DNA from: Byssothecium circinans
Lineage: Eukaryota; Ascomycota; Dothideomycetes; Pleosporales; Massarinaceae
Assembly: GCA_010015675.1 (NCBI GenBank)
Contig: ML977051.1
Location: 3,325-67,324, forward strand
Direction of reading: 5' to 3'
Length of the DNA: 64,000 nucleotides
Positions 36,102 to 47,836 of this stretch are shown here, piece by piece. The first letter of the stretch is position 1, and each line of letters starts with the position of its first letter. The position numbers and the translations under genes are program-made. The notes under the pieces are model-generated. The model ran no database searches and had not been told where the DNA came from. It was given only the letters and a program-made list of their open reading frames with translations.

Positions 36102-37257
36102 GTTTGCTGCTATCAAACAGTCACGATGAGATACAGTGTGACTCCAGGAGGCAAAGAGTGAGCTTTTCTACGCTGATGATGTCCCTTCGGACGAAGCGTA
36201 TCGAGTCAGGATTTCTATTCCTGTATGCGATTGCCTGATACGTTCACGCCACTACGAGAATATTTTGGTTAATTACAGAGGCGCAGCTTTAGATGGTCCA
36301 TCATCTCGGTGTCCGACCGTGAGGTAGTGTGGGGTCTAGTGGTGGCTAATTTGTTGGTGCGTTCCTGGTACCTGAAGATGTTAAATGGTCAATGCCAGCC
36401 ATGATGGCGCTAATATTTAGCGTAACAATGCCAACGCCAGCATATCCCTGAGGGTGCTTTAGTGCGCTCGTTTGCATTCTGCCTTACCAGCTCTCTCTGA
36501 ATGTAGACACGGCTCCGAGATTCCTTTTGATGCTGAGATAGACTAACCTTAAGGAGACTTTCATCGTTGAGATGACGCATAACAGGGTAAAACGAATGGA
36601 TGAGTTGGTGGAGCTCGGGTACCCACTTTGCCGATACTGACGGTATGTATATCAGGAATGTAGCGCGCAACTCCTTGGCGCTGAAAGATGGTGGGCGGCA
36701 AGTCCGGCCAGCGATCATTCTGTATGGATAGGGTGGCTTCAGTAGAAACGTTGGCCATTCCGTCGAGCGGTTTTATGGATGTAGTCTCTAGTTCGCGATT
36801 TGGCTAGATCTATGGTGTGAGTAATCTGAGATTGAGATTTTGCGGGTGGTAGAGCCAATGTGCGCGCCATCCGAAAGATTATTGGGAGATTTGAACCTAC
36901 CCCCCACCAGTTGCTTCAAACAGCCAATCTCTATGCGACGAGAGTATTTTGAAGTAATGACATGTGGTTTTGGGGGAAATTGTATAGTCAGATTCGCGGT
37001 ACGATGTTTCACTGACTGGGGAGTAAAAATCTTGCAGGGCAACAATCGATGGAAAACGATAACCCGTCATATTCTAGACTCTGCAATCGCTTTTATGATA
37101 CAAAGTAAGACCCACCCAAAGAAATCGCCAGACATCTCATCGTAGCAAAGGTATCAATCCCCACTACCCCAACACGCCGAAAGACCCTTCATGCACCCCA
37201 ACCCGCAAAACCCAAATACCCAAGTCCGAACCAAATGAAAACCATCAATATGAGATT
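36102..37257. other. Intergenic region between cluster and 7TM gene, no gene recognised
   Basis: Only short overlapping frames of 65-100 codons occur on both strands (for example around 36410-36760 and 36790-37145), with no start context, splice partner or motif that I recognise. Confidence 0.4.
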
Positions 37258-38465
37258 TCAAATCCTCCTAGACTCAAAAGTAGTCGTAACATGAATGTCG
37301 CTCCCCGCATTCCTCTCAACATCATGTACACTCCCTTGACGGATCTCAACATCATTGCCCTTTCCAAGCCTATCATACAACGGGTACTCACCACTGGAAG
37401 CCTCGCTAATATCCGTGCCACGCTTTCCCGTCGACTTCTGCTTGGAGAAGAAGCGTTTTTTCGAGCTACCGATAGTGGACGGGCCGGTTGGTCGTTGGAC
37501 GGTGTTCTCCTCGGCTTCGCCGTGGCGGATCTTGTTGATGAGGGGGCGGTAGGTCGGGATACAGGCTGCGACTATGGCGCTGCAGGATTCGACACCAGAG
37601 AGGGTAGCTGGCCAGACGAGATCCCAGGTGGGGTCCACAGTGGCGACGTGTTGGGCGAAGAACAGACGGACGATGGAGATGATGCAGACACTGTTTCTTG
37701 ATTAGCGGGATGTCTAGAGAGGGAAATATTTTGGAACTTACAAGCCACCTATAAGGAACATGACGCTCAACACCAACTTACGATGGCTGGAGACGTGGAG
37801 CGACCAGAGCACAGGAACCGGGAGAGCCAGCATCATGAAGTCAGTGATGATGTTGATTATACCGCAAGTGATGATGAGCTTGACATAGTCGATGCAGTGC
37901 GCGGTCATAGCGGCTACAGGATCCCACTTCGCCTTGATGGGTACACATTGGAAGATATCGCCGAAGATTTGGGGAATCGAGTATGCGATGACAAAAGCGC
38001 CGAGAGCCATGACGGCCTTCTTGAACCACGGGAGAGGGAAAAGGCGGTAGTAAAGGCAAAGGATGGATAGCTTCGTCGTCATGATGGAGAAGTTGTATGC
38101 GGTTTCTGCTACCAGGGCAGTGATTGCGAAGTTCTTGACGCTGGTCAAGTGGAGGACATGACGACCCATTCCGTACTGGACTAATGAGAGCATCGTTGCT
38201 GAGAAGACTATCTGAAAGCACTACATTGAATTTATTAGCATATTTTAGCAACAGTGCTATTGGCCTAACTCACCAAAGCCAAAATGATAGTCCAGTCATC
38301 CAGTGCAATCTTGATCCTCGCAAGACTGCGCGAAACCAACCTCAACATGACGGCAATAACTGCCAAAATCAAGCAAATAGTGTTCGCAGCAACGAAGTTT
38401 GGTCTCCGATCCTCATGATCGTGTGCCATCATGTAGGCGATATCCGCGGGAGTTGGTTGCGCCAT
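37258..38465 (-). CDS. Fungal rhodopsin-like (SAT4/Pth11-type) seven-transmembrane protein
   Basis: There are three exons: 38465-38274, 38211-37742 and 37690-37258. The introns are 62 bp (GTGAGT..TTTCAG) and 51 bp (GTAAGT..AAACAG). The product is 364 residues. Seven hydrophobic helices lie within about the first 265 residues. Family hallmarks are visible: LDDW after helix 2, a KLSILCLYYRLF segment, CVPIKAKWDP, CGIINIITDFMMLALPVP, GGFVCIISIVRL, DPTWDLVWPATLSGVES and ACIPTYRPL. The tail is hydrophilic, charged and Ser-rich. There is no CFEM domain. Members are plasma-membrane proteins, some acting as receptors in host sensing; ligands are mostly unknown. Next to a metabolite cluster it could be a passenger or a sensor; sequence does not decide. 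Confidence 0.9.
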
Positions 38466-41314
38466 TGTTTAGTCGAAGGAAAGAAAGACGAAGAGGAAGA
38501 GAAATGCCGCAAGATGCTGAACAGTGAAGCTGTGCTCGTAGTGCTGAAGGAATGAAAAGATGCTGACAGGATGGATGATTCGGGAGATAGTTTGAAATCC
38601 AGCTGCAGGAGTGAGCAAGTAGCCAACTGGTCAGATATATCAAAGTATGCAAGAAAAGCTGGGGGCGAAGTAACCAGGATCGTCGAACCCAGCAGCCTTG
38701 TGCTTCAACTTCGATCCCCAAAAGGCATGATGTCGGACTGTATTGCCACACCCTGTAACCAAAGGACCCGTACCGCGTTAGGTAGGTATGCTCACGGATG
38801 CTACACTCTCATACTTGCGGTGGGGACGTCCGTAGCGCTTAGCAGCTCGTTCACATTGCCAATGGGATTGAATTGCTACCCTACATACCTTCGGACTCCG
38901 ATGCTGCAGAATTACCTGCCGTCTGCAAGCTAGAGATGCGTTCGTGGTGATGGTGCGCCGTCTCGCACGGGTCCACTATTGAGGCTGGACTGCTGGGGTG
39001 AAACCATCCGTTCTCGGATACGCTAAGCCTGTCTTCGCTTTGTCTACGAACGGTCAAGCAATCGTCACGTTTCTGAGCATAAAAGGTAGTGAGCCACAAT
39101 TTTGCCCAGATGTCAAATCATAACCTAGTCTAGGCATACCATGTTGGACGAGAGGAAGGATTCCAAGGCTGGCACGGCTCACTGCAAGGGACCCTTGCCC
39201 CTGTTTCGCAGCTCTTTAGCGTGCTAAGTGGCTTGCGAAAAAATGGCATCAGCGCAACCCGCCTTGCGATCAAAAGGGAAAAGCCCTACGCGTTGGTCCC
39301 GGTAATTGAAATCATTCGTGGAAATAACGGAAGCAAGGAGCATACCAAAAATTTACATCAAAGTGTCTATTTGCAGATTTATGGATACTGTGGTTTATTT
39401 TCGACGTTTTACAACAATATCCGATGCTATGGATATTAGGTGGTTGCTACTAATTACGTGTGAGGTAGGGTTGGACCGACAAGTGTTCACTGTTCACCTC
39501 GGTGATGCCGCGGGCGCTGCACGAGTGCTTCTTCTCTAGCATGAAACACATACCTTGATGGATGCGACCATCAATATGCAACATGATAAAGTAAGACGAT
39601 TGCGAGAAGAGGAATGCCCCCCGAAAGCGGAAAGGCGATCGTTGTGAGCAGTTCAAGCTTGAACAATCTGTGACGTCAAAGCTGCGCATTTGCACTATGC
39701 TCAAAATCATCTAGTGACAAATTTCGCTCCCAAAGTCACGTTTGTAGACCGATCTCTTTGTCCAGTGTGGGCCTCTGTCTAGCGTGTAAAATGTTGAACC
39801 CGAACGTTGCGCTCAACAACGTTCCTGGCTGGGGAGACTCATGGCGGACACCTCTTTGCTTTCTAAAGCCAACTTGCTCTTGTTCGTGGAACTCTCTGTG
39901 CAAGATGATCTCACTACTCGTACGGTTTCAAATAGCTTCCCCATGCAGCGCGGATGACATAACTCCAAAATAACAATGTCGAGCTCGACGAGTTTCAAGC
40001 CATCCACCACTCCTCAAAACATGCAGTCATTCTTCCTCGCCGCGTAGCGGAAACTGCGGGAAAGACTCTTGCCGCAAAGACAGAAGAAGCAGATCTAACA
40101 CAATTAACCGCTCATAAACCGGTAACTTAATAACAAGGCGTGCTATCGATAGCAGAACAGCACCGCACGTATAGCGATGACAACATGCGTCTTGGGAAAT
40201 AGCTAGACATCTCAGTCTTGGAAGTAGAGCGTTGTGGTTAGTTCCAGCTAGGCAGTATGATCGATCACTCACATCAGCATAAACGATTCAAAACGAGCAA
40301 GCAAAAAAGAAAAATACGTCGTGCAGAACCCCAAGCCGCCAATATCTCAACCCAAGATTTTCAACATTACCAGAGCGACATGTCTAACACCGACGTCCCA
40401 ACTCACATATTCATGCCCGCTTGGAAAGAGGTAGCGAACGGCCTGGAAAGCGCGTACCCAGAATCTCCAAGGCACAGCACTTCCTCCGGTGTCAGTTGTG
40501 GATATATTTTCGCAGATGATGGCGACACTACCTTAATCCATCCTGACAATCCACCAAACCCTCGGCCTAGCAGCCCTGCTGGGGCGTCACAGGAACTAGA
40601 GGGGTAAGCTGGTGGCTCCTCCGTAGCAAGGGGGATAATGCGGGACGGCTTCGACAGCAGCGAGTTCAGCCAGTCATAGAAGCGGAAAGTCTACCGTTCA
40701 AACCCTACGCTCCAAGATCTGAGAAGCGCGACAAGGTACCCCAAAGCCTAGAGCTTTTCGAACAACATGCAACATGCCAGTTCGAGGTACAGCGAGAGAG
40801 TGAGAAGTAAGCTGGGAGCCTAAGGACATCTTAGAACGTAAGTAGGTCTGGAGAGTATAGCGGCTGGTCCGTAGGAGGGAAGCGAGGTTTTTGTTGGGTG
40901 AGGTAAGGGTGTGCAGGGAGGTGGGGAGGCATTGAATCGCAAGTAAGACTGAGTGAGTGAGTGAGCTAATGACATGACTGCATCTCACAACCCGACAACC
41001 CGCGCGGAAGAAATAGCTGTAAAATAGAGGTACACCCCTTTCCCACACTCAACGAAATAGAGAAAGAAGGGCCTTTGTCCCTAGTCTATCCAGACAACAA
41101 GACGTAAAATTTGCATCAACAGTACGCATAGTTCACTTCCAATATCTCGCTATTATTACTTCCTTTAAGCTGCTACGTGAGTGGGAGACTAAACGCTATC
41201 ATTCACTACGCATCTACTACTGCCTCTACGCCAACAAGTCCCACACAGAAAGCCCAAAACCCTTCCCACATATCTTCTCTTCACGCCCTACCCCTAACCC
41301 CCAACCCCCAACTC
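38466..41314. other. 2.8-kb gene-poor interval
   Basis: Apart from one possible small gene at 40257-40607, only short frames without recognisable features occur. A pyrimidine-rich, C-dominated stretch at about 41285-41500 on the + strand is the reverse of the Arg/Gly/Glu-rich tail coding region of the CorA-like gene. Confidence 0.4.
40257..40607 (+). CDS. Possible small hypothetical protein
   Basis: This uninterrupted 116-codon frame starts with ATG and contains a second ATG after 41 codons. The product is hydrophilic, basic near the start (KRFKTSKQKRKIRR) and Ser/Pro-rich at the end. It has no signal peptide, membrane segment or domain I recognise, and no splice sites are needed. Isolated in a 2.8-kb gap, it may be a lineage-specific gene or chance. 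Confidence 0.27.
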   Translation: MIDHSHQHKRFKTSKQKRKIRRAEPQAANISTQDFQHYQSDMSNTDVPTHIFMPAWKEVANGLESAYPESPRHSTSSGVSCGYIFADDGDTTLIHPDNPPNPRPSSPAGASQELEG

Positions 41315-44300
41315 TCAACCTCTACCCTCCCAAATCCCCTTAACCCTATATACCCTTCCCCCCCGTCCCTCCCCATACCATTCCTCACTCTCCTCACTCC
41401 CCTCCCCACTCCCCCTCCTACCCCTCCTCCCCCTATCCCTCCTAGCCCCCCTCACCTCCGTCCCACCCCTGTCCTCCGCCTCCCTCACCCTCCTCGAATG
41501 CTCAAACAACACCCCCATCTCCGCCTCATCCAAGCCCTGTTTCACAATAACATAATTCTTATCCTTCGGATCCGGTTCCCAGGGGAGCGCGTAGTGCGCC
41601 AGCGTCTCCGGCGCGATGTGTTTGTTATGGATGCGAAAGAACGTTGGCTGCGTTGATTGGATCGGCGGGGGCGGGGGTGGTTGAGGAGGTTGCGGCGGAA
41701 GGCCAGATTTATACCCCCCGGGGGTGTAGCGCGCCGCTGGCCGGGAGAGCGGGGGATACGACGGGTACGTGAACTCTGGATCGGTGCGGCGGATGTGGGA
41801 TCGTGTGTTGAGGGGCGGGAGATAGGGTTGCGGCGGTTCTATGTGCCTTCTCGCTTTGCGGCGACGGGGGACGGGATAGCTCCAATCGGCGTCCTTGATC
41901 GGCCAGAAGTCTTCCATGTCTGCGTACGTTGTAGCTTGGACTTTTGAGCGCAGCATAGGCGGTTGCGGCGCCCCTGTTGTGCCGCCGTAGTCGTACCAGT
42001 TGTCCGTCCAGTCGGGTCTTGGGGACGCGTATTCGGCTTCGTCGGCAAGGCTTTTGAAGTCTGCGGTCGACGACGACGTGTCCGATGGTCCCCTCGCCGC
42101 GCGTTTGCGCTGTGCGATTGAGATTCCGCGGGTGGAGATTCTGCGCTGCTGCTTGCCTGTGAGGGTACGGTAGAGGTCGGAAAGGCGGTCGCGGAGCTCG
42201 TCGCCGTTGTAAGCGATGAAGAGGATGGTGCCCATGACTACGGTGGTAAGTGGCAGAGCGATCGACCAGAAGAGACTCTGTGTGTTGTCCATGTCGCGGA
42301 TATCGCTGGTGTTCATACCCAGGAAGGATGTTATGAAAGAGAGTGGAAGGAAGATAATGGTGACGACGGTGAAGACTAGGATAGCCTTTCCGTGATCTTC
42401 CTCGTTGATTTCAGCGCTTTGTTTAGTGCTGTCTGAGAGTGGGCCACAGCGGCGTATTTGGTCGGCGTACTCTTCGCTGGTGAGGGCGAGGCTCTCGAGA
42501 CATGAGGTGAGGACGAGACGCTCGTAGGGGTACATGGAGCGACGGGATGGCCGGTCAGTTGGGTAAGTTTCTGCGTCCAGAACGGCCATGTAGTTCGATA
42601 TAAGCTGGGTTTGCTGGTTGTTGACCGTGGAGAGGACCATGAGCTCTTCTTGAAGGAGGTTGATGGAGCGGAGGAGTCGTTTACCTGGGCGGTGGTTGAC
42701 TTGAAATTGCTGTATCGTATTAGTATAGAGGTCAGTCTATGAAAACCTACGGGGTTGGTACGTACCAATGTCGAGAGATATTCCCTGTACATGTCGGCTA
42801 TTGTCATGCTCCTTTCCAGCGGCTTCACAATTAGCCGTCTCATCAGCCAGCTGCAAATATATTCAGGACTTAGAGAGATCCTCTTCGCAACATCTACATG
42901 TGTTGAAGAGCGCGCCATATCACCTAGATTTTCTCGAGCCTGCAACAAAGGTGCTGCTGCATCCTCACCTAGCCGACGCAGCACTGCAGCCCCTTGCTTA
43001 GGAGATAAGTCAACGGTACCGCCGATGAATTGTTCGACGTTATGGTCGCTCTTGTAGTACTTCTCCAGAAAATGCAGCCCACGTTCAATAGCTAAGTAGA
43101 AGATGATGAGTCGACGAAAGGTTTCTACTAGCTTGCGAGGCAATGTATAAAGCTCTGCCAAAGCACCTGTCTCGTCCCGAACGCCATCGGCAAGCTCTTG
43201 TAGCTGGTCGCGGAGACTGCATGCCGTCTCGACAGCCTGTTCAAGAAACGCGAGAGTCGAAGTTACGGTCTTTTCAATGAGAGCCTGATCTTTATTGCAG
43301 ATCCAATCCTTCAACTGATCATCTTCTACCGTCGGATCGGTACCTGGAGCGCTCGGTATGGCCGTAGGATGAATTGTTCGTAGGTGTTCAAGTGCGGCAT
43401 TTGGATCCGTAAATATGTGCCGTTTGCAATCCCGACAGTCTTTTATCGAAGCAACGAAGCTTTCACCGGCGGGAGGAATGGGAACGCTTTGCTTCTTAGT
43501 CGGTCTGCGGATCTGCCAGCTACGATGTCCAGTCAATGGAGGCTTCCAGTCCGGGTTGCTGTACTCTCTTGGGTCTTTCGGGATGACGCCAATCTTACTT
43601 ATCCGTTCGACAATGTCAATGACGTTCCCCATCCCTCCCCAAACTTTGCGTAACAGGGTACTTTTGTCAACGTCGGAAACGAAGAGTTTCGACGTTTCAT
43701 AGACAGTCTCAATTAGATTGTTGACCTTTCCTAGTAGTAGCGAGCACTTGCTCTCCACAAATGTCTGGTGGAACGTCTGATTCGGAAGCGGAGCCGTAGG
43801 TTGATTTTGGGAACGTAGTATCACTCTGATCTTCTCCACACTATCATTTGCAAAGGCTTCATCCATCTTCGCAATCTTTAGCAGGGTTTCTTTGGCCATG
43901 GATTTCTCGACGACTTCCAAACAGTGAATCGATCGTTTGACGTCGTTTGGAATCAACCTATCTGGGCTTCCTTCATCGGCTGCGGCTGCGGAACTCGGCC
44001 AATGGAAGAAAGGAGGGACCAATGTCTTCGAAAAGAGTGATGGCTGCGACGATTGACAATCATCCGCGGTGATCTCATCATCTATCTTCAACCCTTCCGA
44101 CTTGGAAGCAACCTGGAGGTCAATGAAGATCAGGTTCCTTTGGTTGAGTATGCACAACCAGCTCTTTGGGGTCACTCTCTTGAGTCCGTTCAGGGACTTG
44201 TAGAACAGTGTTAGATTTTGGAAACGTCGTTGACCACGAGATGAGTTCAGCTCCTGCAGTTTTCGTTCCATTTCGAACCAGGTCCGGCACTCATCGAGAG

Positions 44301-45821
44301 AGAAAAGGAGAACGCGTTCATCCCAGTCCGAGAGCCGGATCTTCGTCAATTTGTTGCTCTGAGCGCCATTGCCAAGCTGCTTCAGGTCTTCGGGAACAAC
44401 TGCAAGGGACTTGACGAATACATCAGAAAGCGGCCGATATCCACAAGTGACCACAGTATCCGGGCCAATATTCATGATCCACATGGATGGAACGTGAACC
44501 AGGTCGTCTTTTCGTCCGTTTCCAAACTTGCGATAGGCTTGCTCTTCGTCTCGATCTCGAACTGGCTCGTTCGGGTAGTACGACTGCATAAGAGTTCGCG
44601 CAGGATGCAAGTGCTCGACCCTTGCTGACGCTATTTTTGACGGCTTCTGGATGTCGAAGTACGGGATGCAGGAAAAGATCACGGACTGAGCGTCCGAGTC
44701 GATAGGATTGTCTCCACGCAATATAGTTCCTGGCTCAATGAACATGCCGCCTAGAAACGGCTCCAGTTTATCCTTCTCAACTTTCTGCAAAGTACCCCTG
44801 ACAACTTTTTGTAAGCGCTCAGACAGTCCAGGGATGGTTGAGCAGGTAGTCTTGAACGAGTTCCAGTCCAACATGTCTGCATAAACGTGATACCATCGAA
44901 TGCCAATACTAGAAGAAAAGGCAGAGTTGTCTGGCCCGGGAAGAGTGTGTATTTGCACTGTCGCCCGCCCTTCCGTTTCTACATTGATGGCCTTGGTGAT
45001 TTTGAGGTTATCAATGCTCATATCGCGCGCGGTATTCGTTTGCTCGCCGTTACTTACTTCTTGCTTTGCCAGGTCTGGAGGCAATCCACGCCACAAGTTG
45101 ACTGTGAAAGAGAGCCTGTTTCCATCCTGGTCGAGTGCTGGGAGTTCATTGCGTAAGGGTTCAGGATACGGCGGCGCTTCCGGTTCTTCCTCCGACTCAT
45201 CCGTACCCTCACTTGCTGACGACCGTTCGTCCACCTCGATGATGATGCTATCGTTGTATATGGATTCGTCACGCCGAGGCGAGGGTTGACGAGGAAATCG
45301 GGTCTCTTGCCCTTCATTTGGGTCCACTCTGACAAACCTGGGCCTTTCTGCAGGGCCGCTTCTTTCGCGAATACGAACAGGCTCCTCATTCTCAAGATCC
45401 CAGAAAGAGATCTTGACAGTATCCCCCGGTTGAACAGCAGTACCCCAAACCGACGGCATAATAATGTTGAGACGGTTATCAAGGACGTCGAACTTGTTTT
45501 CCTGGATGGCCTTCAGATGTACTTCCAAGCCTGGCCGTTCGTAAATCTGCGCCACGAAAGCGTGAAATTGCTGGAGAGCCAGAGCATTAGCCTGACTTGG
45601 TCATACGAAGAACAACAAGATTCACTTACCGTCCAGTCTTTCCCCAATTCCCATGGTAGAACATATTCTCTGTGAACTACGTGTCTGTCCGCTTCCTCAC
45701 GTGAATCGTAATCCCCGTATGCGTGGTCTCGGACATAGATCGCGCGCTTGTCCTTTTCCGAACTCTCACCGGGCCTGTCAAGCGAGCTCTCTGATCGAGA
45801 TGCGACGTCGGTCTCTGCCAT
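41315..45821 (-). CDS. Large CorA-like (GMN-motif) membrane protein
   Basis: There are three exons: 45821-45630, 45570-42766 and 42709-41315. The introns are 59 bp (GTAAGT..CTCCAG) and 56 bp (GTACGT..ATACAG, branch ACTAATAC). The product is about 1,463 residues. A long cytosolic part of about 1,100 residues contains an acidic Ser/Glu stretch, a beta-rich section and a CxxC..H..H zinc-finger-like patch (DCRDCKRHIF..HLRTIH). Then come two membrane helices (about 1108-1129 and 1143-1166) with the CorA signature GMN at 1130-1132 between them. The tail of about 300 residues is proline-rich (PPQPPPPPP) and ends in an Arg/Gly/Glu-rich segment. CorA proteins are Mg2+ channels formed by pentamers. This very large fungal subgroup keeps the pore motif, but its transport function is unproven. 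Confidence 0.88.
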
Positions 45822-46279
45822 GCGATACTTGCGAAGCGATTGCGAGCTTTGAAGGCGATGAAGATGACATGTTGACGGTTCCGACGCGTTGGGGTGCGAT
45901 GATGGTGAGAAAGCTCGGGCTCTGGGCTGCTCAGCTGTCGGATCCTAGCTGAGAGGCCCACTATTTTAGGAAAGTTTGCATGTACTCGTGGTTTCCAAGG
46001 TTACGAACAGCTCACGTGCCTGTATCTTTCACCCACGTCCTTGTTCCCACATGTGCTGCATGGCTAACATCAGAAGAGAAAATTCTCATTCAAATATCTA
46101 CACAAAGGAAATCTAAATAGGTATGCTCTCTCTCGCCCACCAACCGCAGAAGCCGGACAAAAGATACGAGCGACCATACCAAAGATTGTGCAGGAACATG
46201 TATATACACTCCAGGCCTTTTGACAAATGACCGAAACACAAACGATTCGACCAAATGGACACTTCCCTGCGACGTAAAC
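45822..46279. other. Intergenic region upstream of the CorA-like gene
   Basis: It has no convincing gene. It would hold the promoter of the CorA-like gene (transcribed leftwards from 45821) and the 3' end of the small gene to its right. Confidence 0.45.
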
Positions 46280-46399
46280 TCATCTCCCAATCTCTCCATC
46301 GTTTCCCTCACCCTCTTCGTCGGCGTCTTCCTCTTTTCCCACAGGCTCCACATGCGACACCTCCTTTCCAAACTCCATAGTACACTCCGAGTATAGGCA

Positions 46400-46693
46400 C
46401 TACCCGCCCGTACTCCTAACAGCCTCCATCTTCACCCTCCAGTCTTCATCACACAAGACGTCCAACCACGGAATCCTCACAAAACTCGCATACTCACCAC
46501 TCCACAGCGCCTCCTCACTCGGTTCGTCAGTGTTTTCGTGCCGAAAAGCATACCTCTCGTTATGCAATAACTGGATTTCTCCAGCCCACGGCAGTTGCTG
46601 TAATGACAGCTGCCGCTCTTCATAATATCGGAATCGGTCGAGCCAGACTTCTTCCCTAGTTTCCAATTTGCCATCATCGGCAGAAGTCCTCAT
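46400..46693 (-). CDS. Small hypothetical protein, possibly longer by an in-phase intron
   Basis: ATG at 46693 opens a 97-codon frame ending at TAG (46400). The product is acidic and hydrophilic with several Trp/Tyr/Arg residues (WLDRFRYYEERQ, YASFVRIPWLDVL, EDWRVKMEAV). I recognise no domain. The same frame continues past the TAG to a TGA at 46280-46282, with an acidic tail rich in Glu/Asp. A 48-bp GT..AG segment containing the TAG is an exact multiple of three, so splicing it would give about 121 residues. It is co-directional with the F-box-like gene to its right. Confidence 0.45.
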   Translation of the reverse strand: MRTSADDGKLETREEVWLDRFRYYEERQLSLQQLPWAGEIQLLHNERYAFRHENTDEPSEEALWSGEYASFVRIPWLDVLCDEDWRVKMEAVRSTGG

Positions 46694-46750
46694 GCGTGAA
46701 GTGAATGCCCTAAGGAACGTCGGATGTGGGCAGTGATTTATGAACTTGAA

Positions 46751-47836
46751 CTAGGTCGAATAAGGCTTGGAGTCTGAGCTGAAGTTGTTGCGGAGAAAGG
46801 CGACCTGCGTGGCGTAGTTGAGGACGTGACCGTTATTTTCGCGCATGTGGCGGTTGCGAAGGACTGTGAGACGGCCTTGATCGTGTGGATCTAGGACGAA
46901 GCGGAGGCTGTGGGCCATGAAGGAGAGGAGCTCGAGATCGGTCAGGGTGTTGGCGCGCCGGATCAGTGCGGATGCTTCCTCCAGGGCAGTTGACCGCGCG
47001 CTAGCTTGGTTGGCCTCTAGACGGGCGCGAAGCTCTGCGTCGTGGAACGTTGTTCCTACTTTCACGAGCCCATGGAATGCTTCCTGGCGTCGCAAGCGAT
47101 CATCGTATGCCTTGTTGATTCTTGCATGCGCAGCTTTTACTTCAATGAGCTCTTCAAAGGCGCGTGCACACCCGGTGGTCCAGATTCCAGCTTGTGTGAT
47201 CCTCTTCAATTTACCAGAACAGACAAGACTGGAGTTGGAGATCTTGTCAAATAGACGATAGAGTTCTTCGGGGTCGGTAAAACGTCCAGGATAAAAGCTG
47301 CCTCGCAAGCTTCGCAGGGCGTATTCGATCCATTGCTGAAAATTGATCTGGACTGTTTCAAGCTTGTCAAAGCCCAGAGTGTCCCACTCGTCGATAAGTA
47401 GGCCCCAGTTCCTCAGATGCTCGTTCACAAGTCCTTCGTCCCCAGCTTCCCAAAAAGGCGCGTCCGCAATGTACAAACAGCCAATATTTAAATGCAAATG
47501 TTTGACGAGGCCGAGGTGTTTCTTGTGAGTCTCTGAGCAGGCCATGCGTCGGGCAGCGCTCGGATCTCCGATGTCGACTGGTATAGTGCTATGGAAGGCT
47601 TCTTGGACTTCATGATATAACTTTTTGCAAATGAAGAGTGGCGATGCGATATTGTCGGTGCTGTCGTCTGGCGAGATATCTAGCGAAGGGTTTTGGTTTG
47701 CCGGATTCCAGGCTCGGTCCGCTTCTATGGAAAGTAGGTCTCGGATGAAGCAATAATCCCATATCATTCGGCGCAGCTCGGGGGGTAGACCAAAGAGGGG
47801 TGAGGAAGGACCAGCGCTGTTCGAAGCCATCATCAT
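46751..47836 (-). CDS. F-box-like hypothetical protein
   Basis: A single open exon from ATG 47836 gives 361 residues. The N-terminus has PLFGLPPELRRMIWDYCF (about 13-30), the LPxELRxxIW pattern that opens the many fungal F-box-like/2EXR proteins. The rest is mostly helical, with a charged segment rich in Ala/Arg/Glu (about 250-310) and no membrane segments. Such proteins are abundant in these fungi; some act as adaptors for SCF ubiquitin ligases, most are unstudied. No introns are needed. Three consecutive ATG codons sit at the start; the first is taken. Confidence 0.75.
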   Translation of the reverse strand: MMMASNSAGPSSPLFGLPPELRRMIWDYCFIRDLLSIEADRAWNPANQNPSLDISPDDSTDNIASPLFICKKLYHEVQEAFHSTIPVDIGDPSAARRMACSETHKKHLGLVKHLHLNIGCLYIADAPFWEAGDEGLVNEHLRNWGLLIDEWDTLGFDKLETVQINFQQWIEYALRSLRGSFYPGRFTDPEELYRLFDKISNSSLVCSGKLKRITQAGIWTTGCARAFEELIEVKAAHARINKAYDDRLRRQEAFHGLVKVGTTFHDAELRARLEANQASARSTALEEASALIRRANTLTDLELLSFMAHSLRFVLDPHDQGRLTVLRNRHMRENNGHVLNYATQVAFLRNNFSSDSKPYST

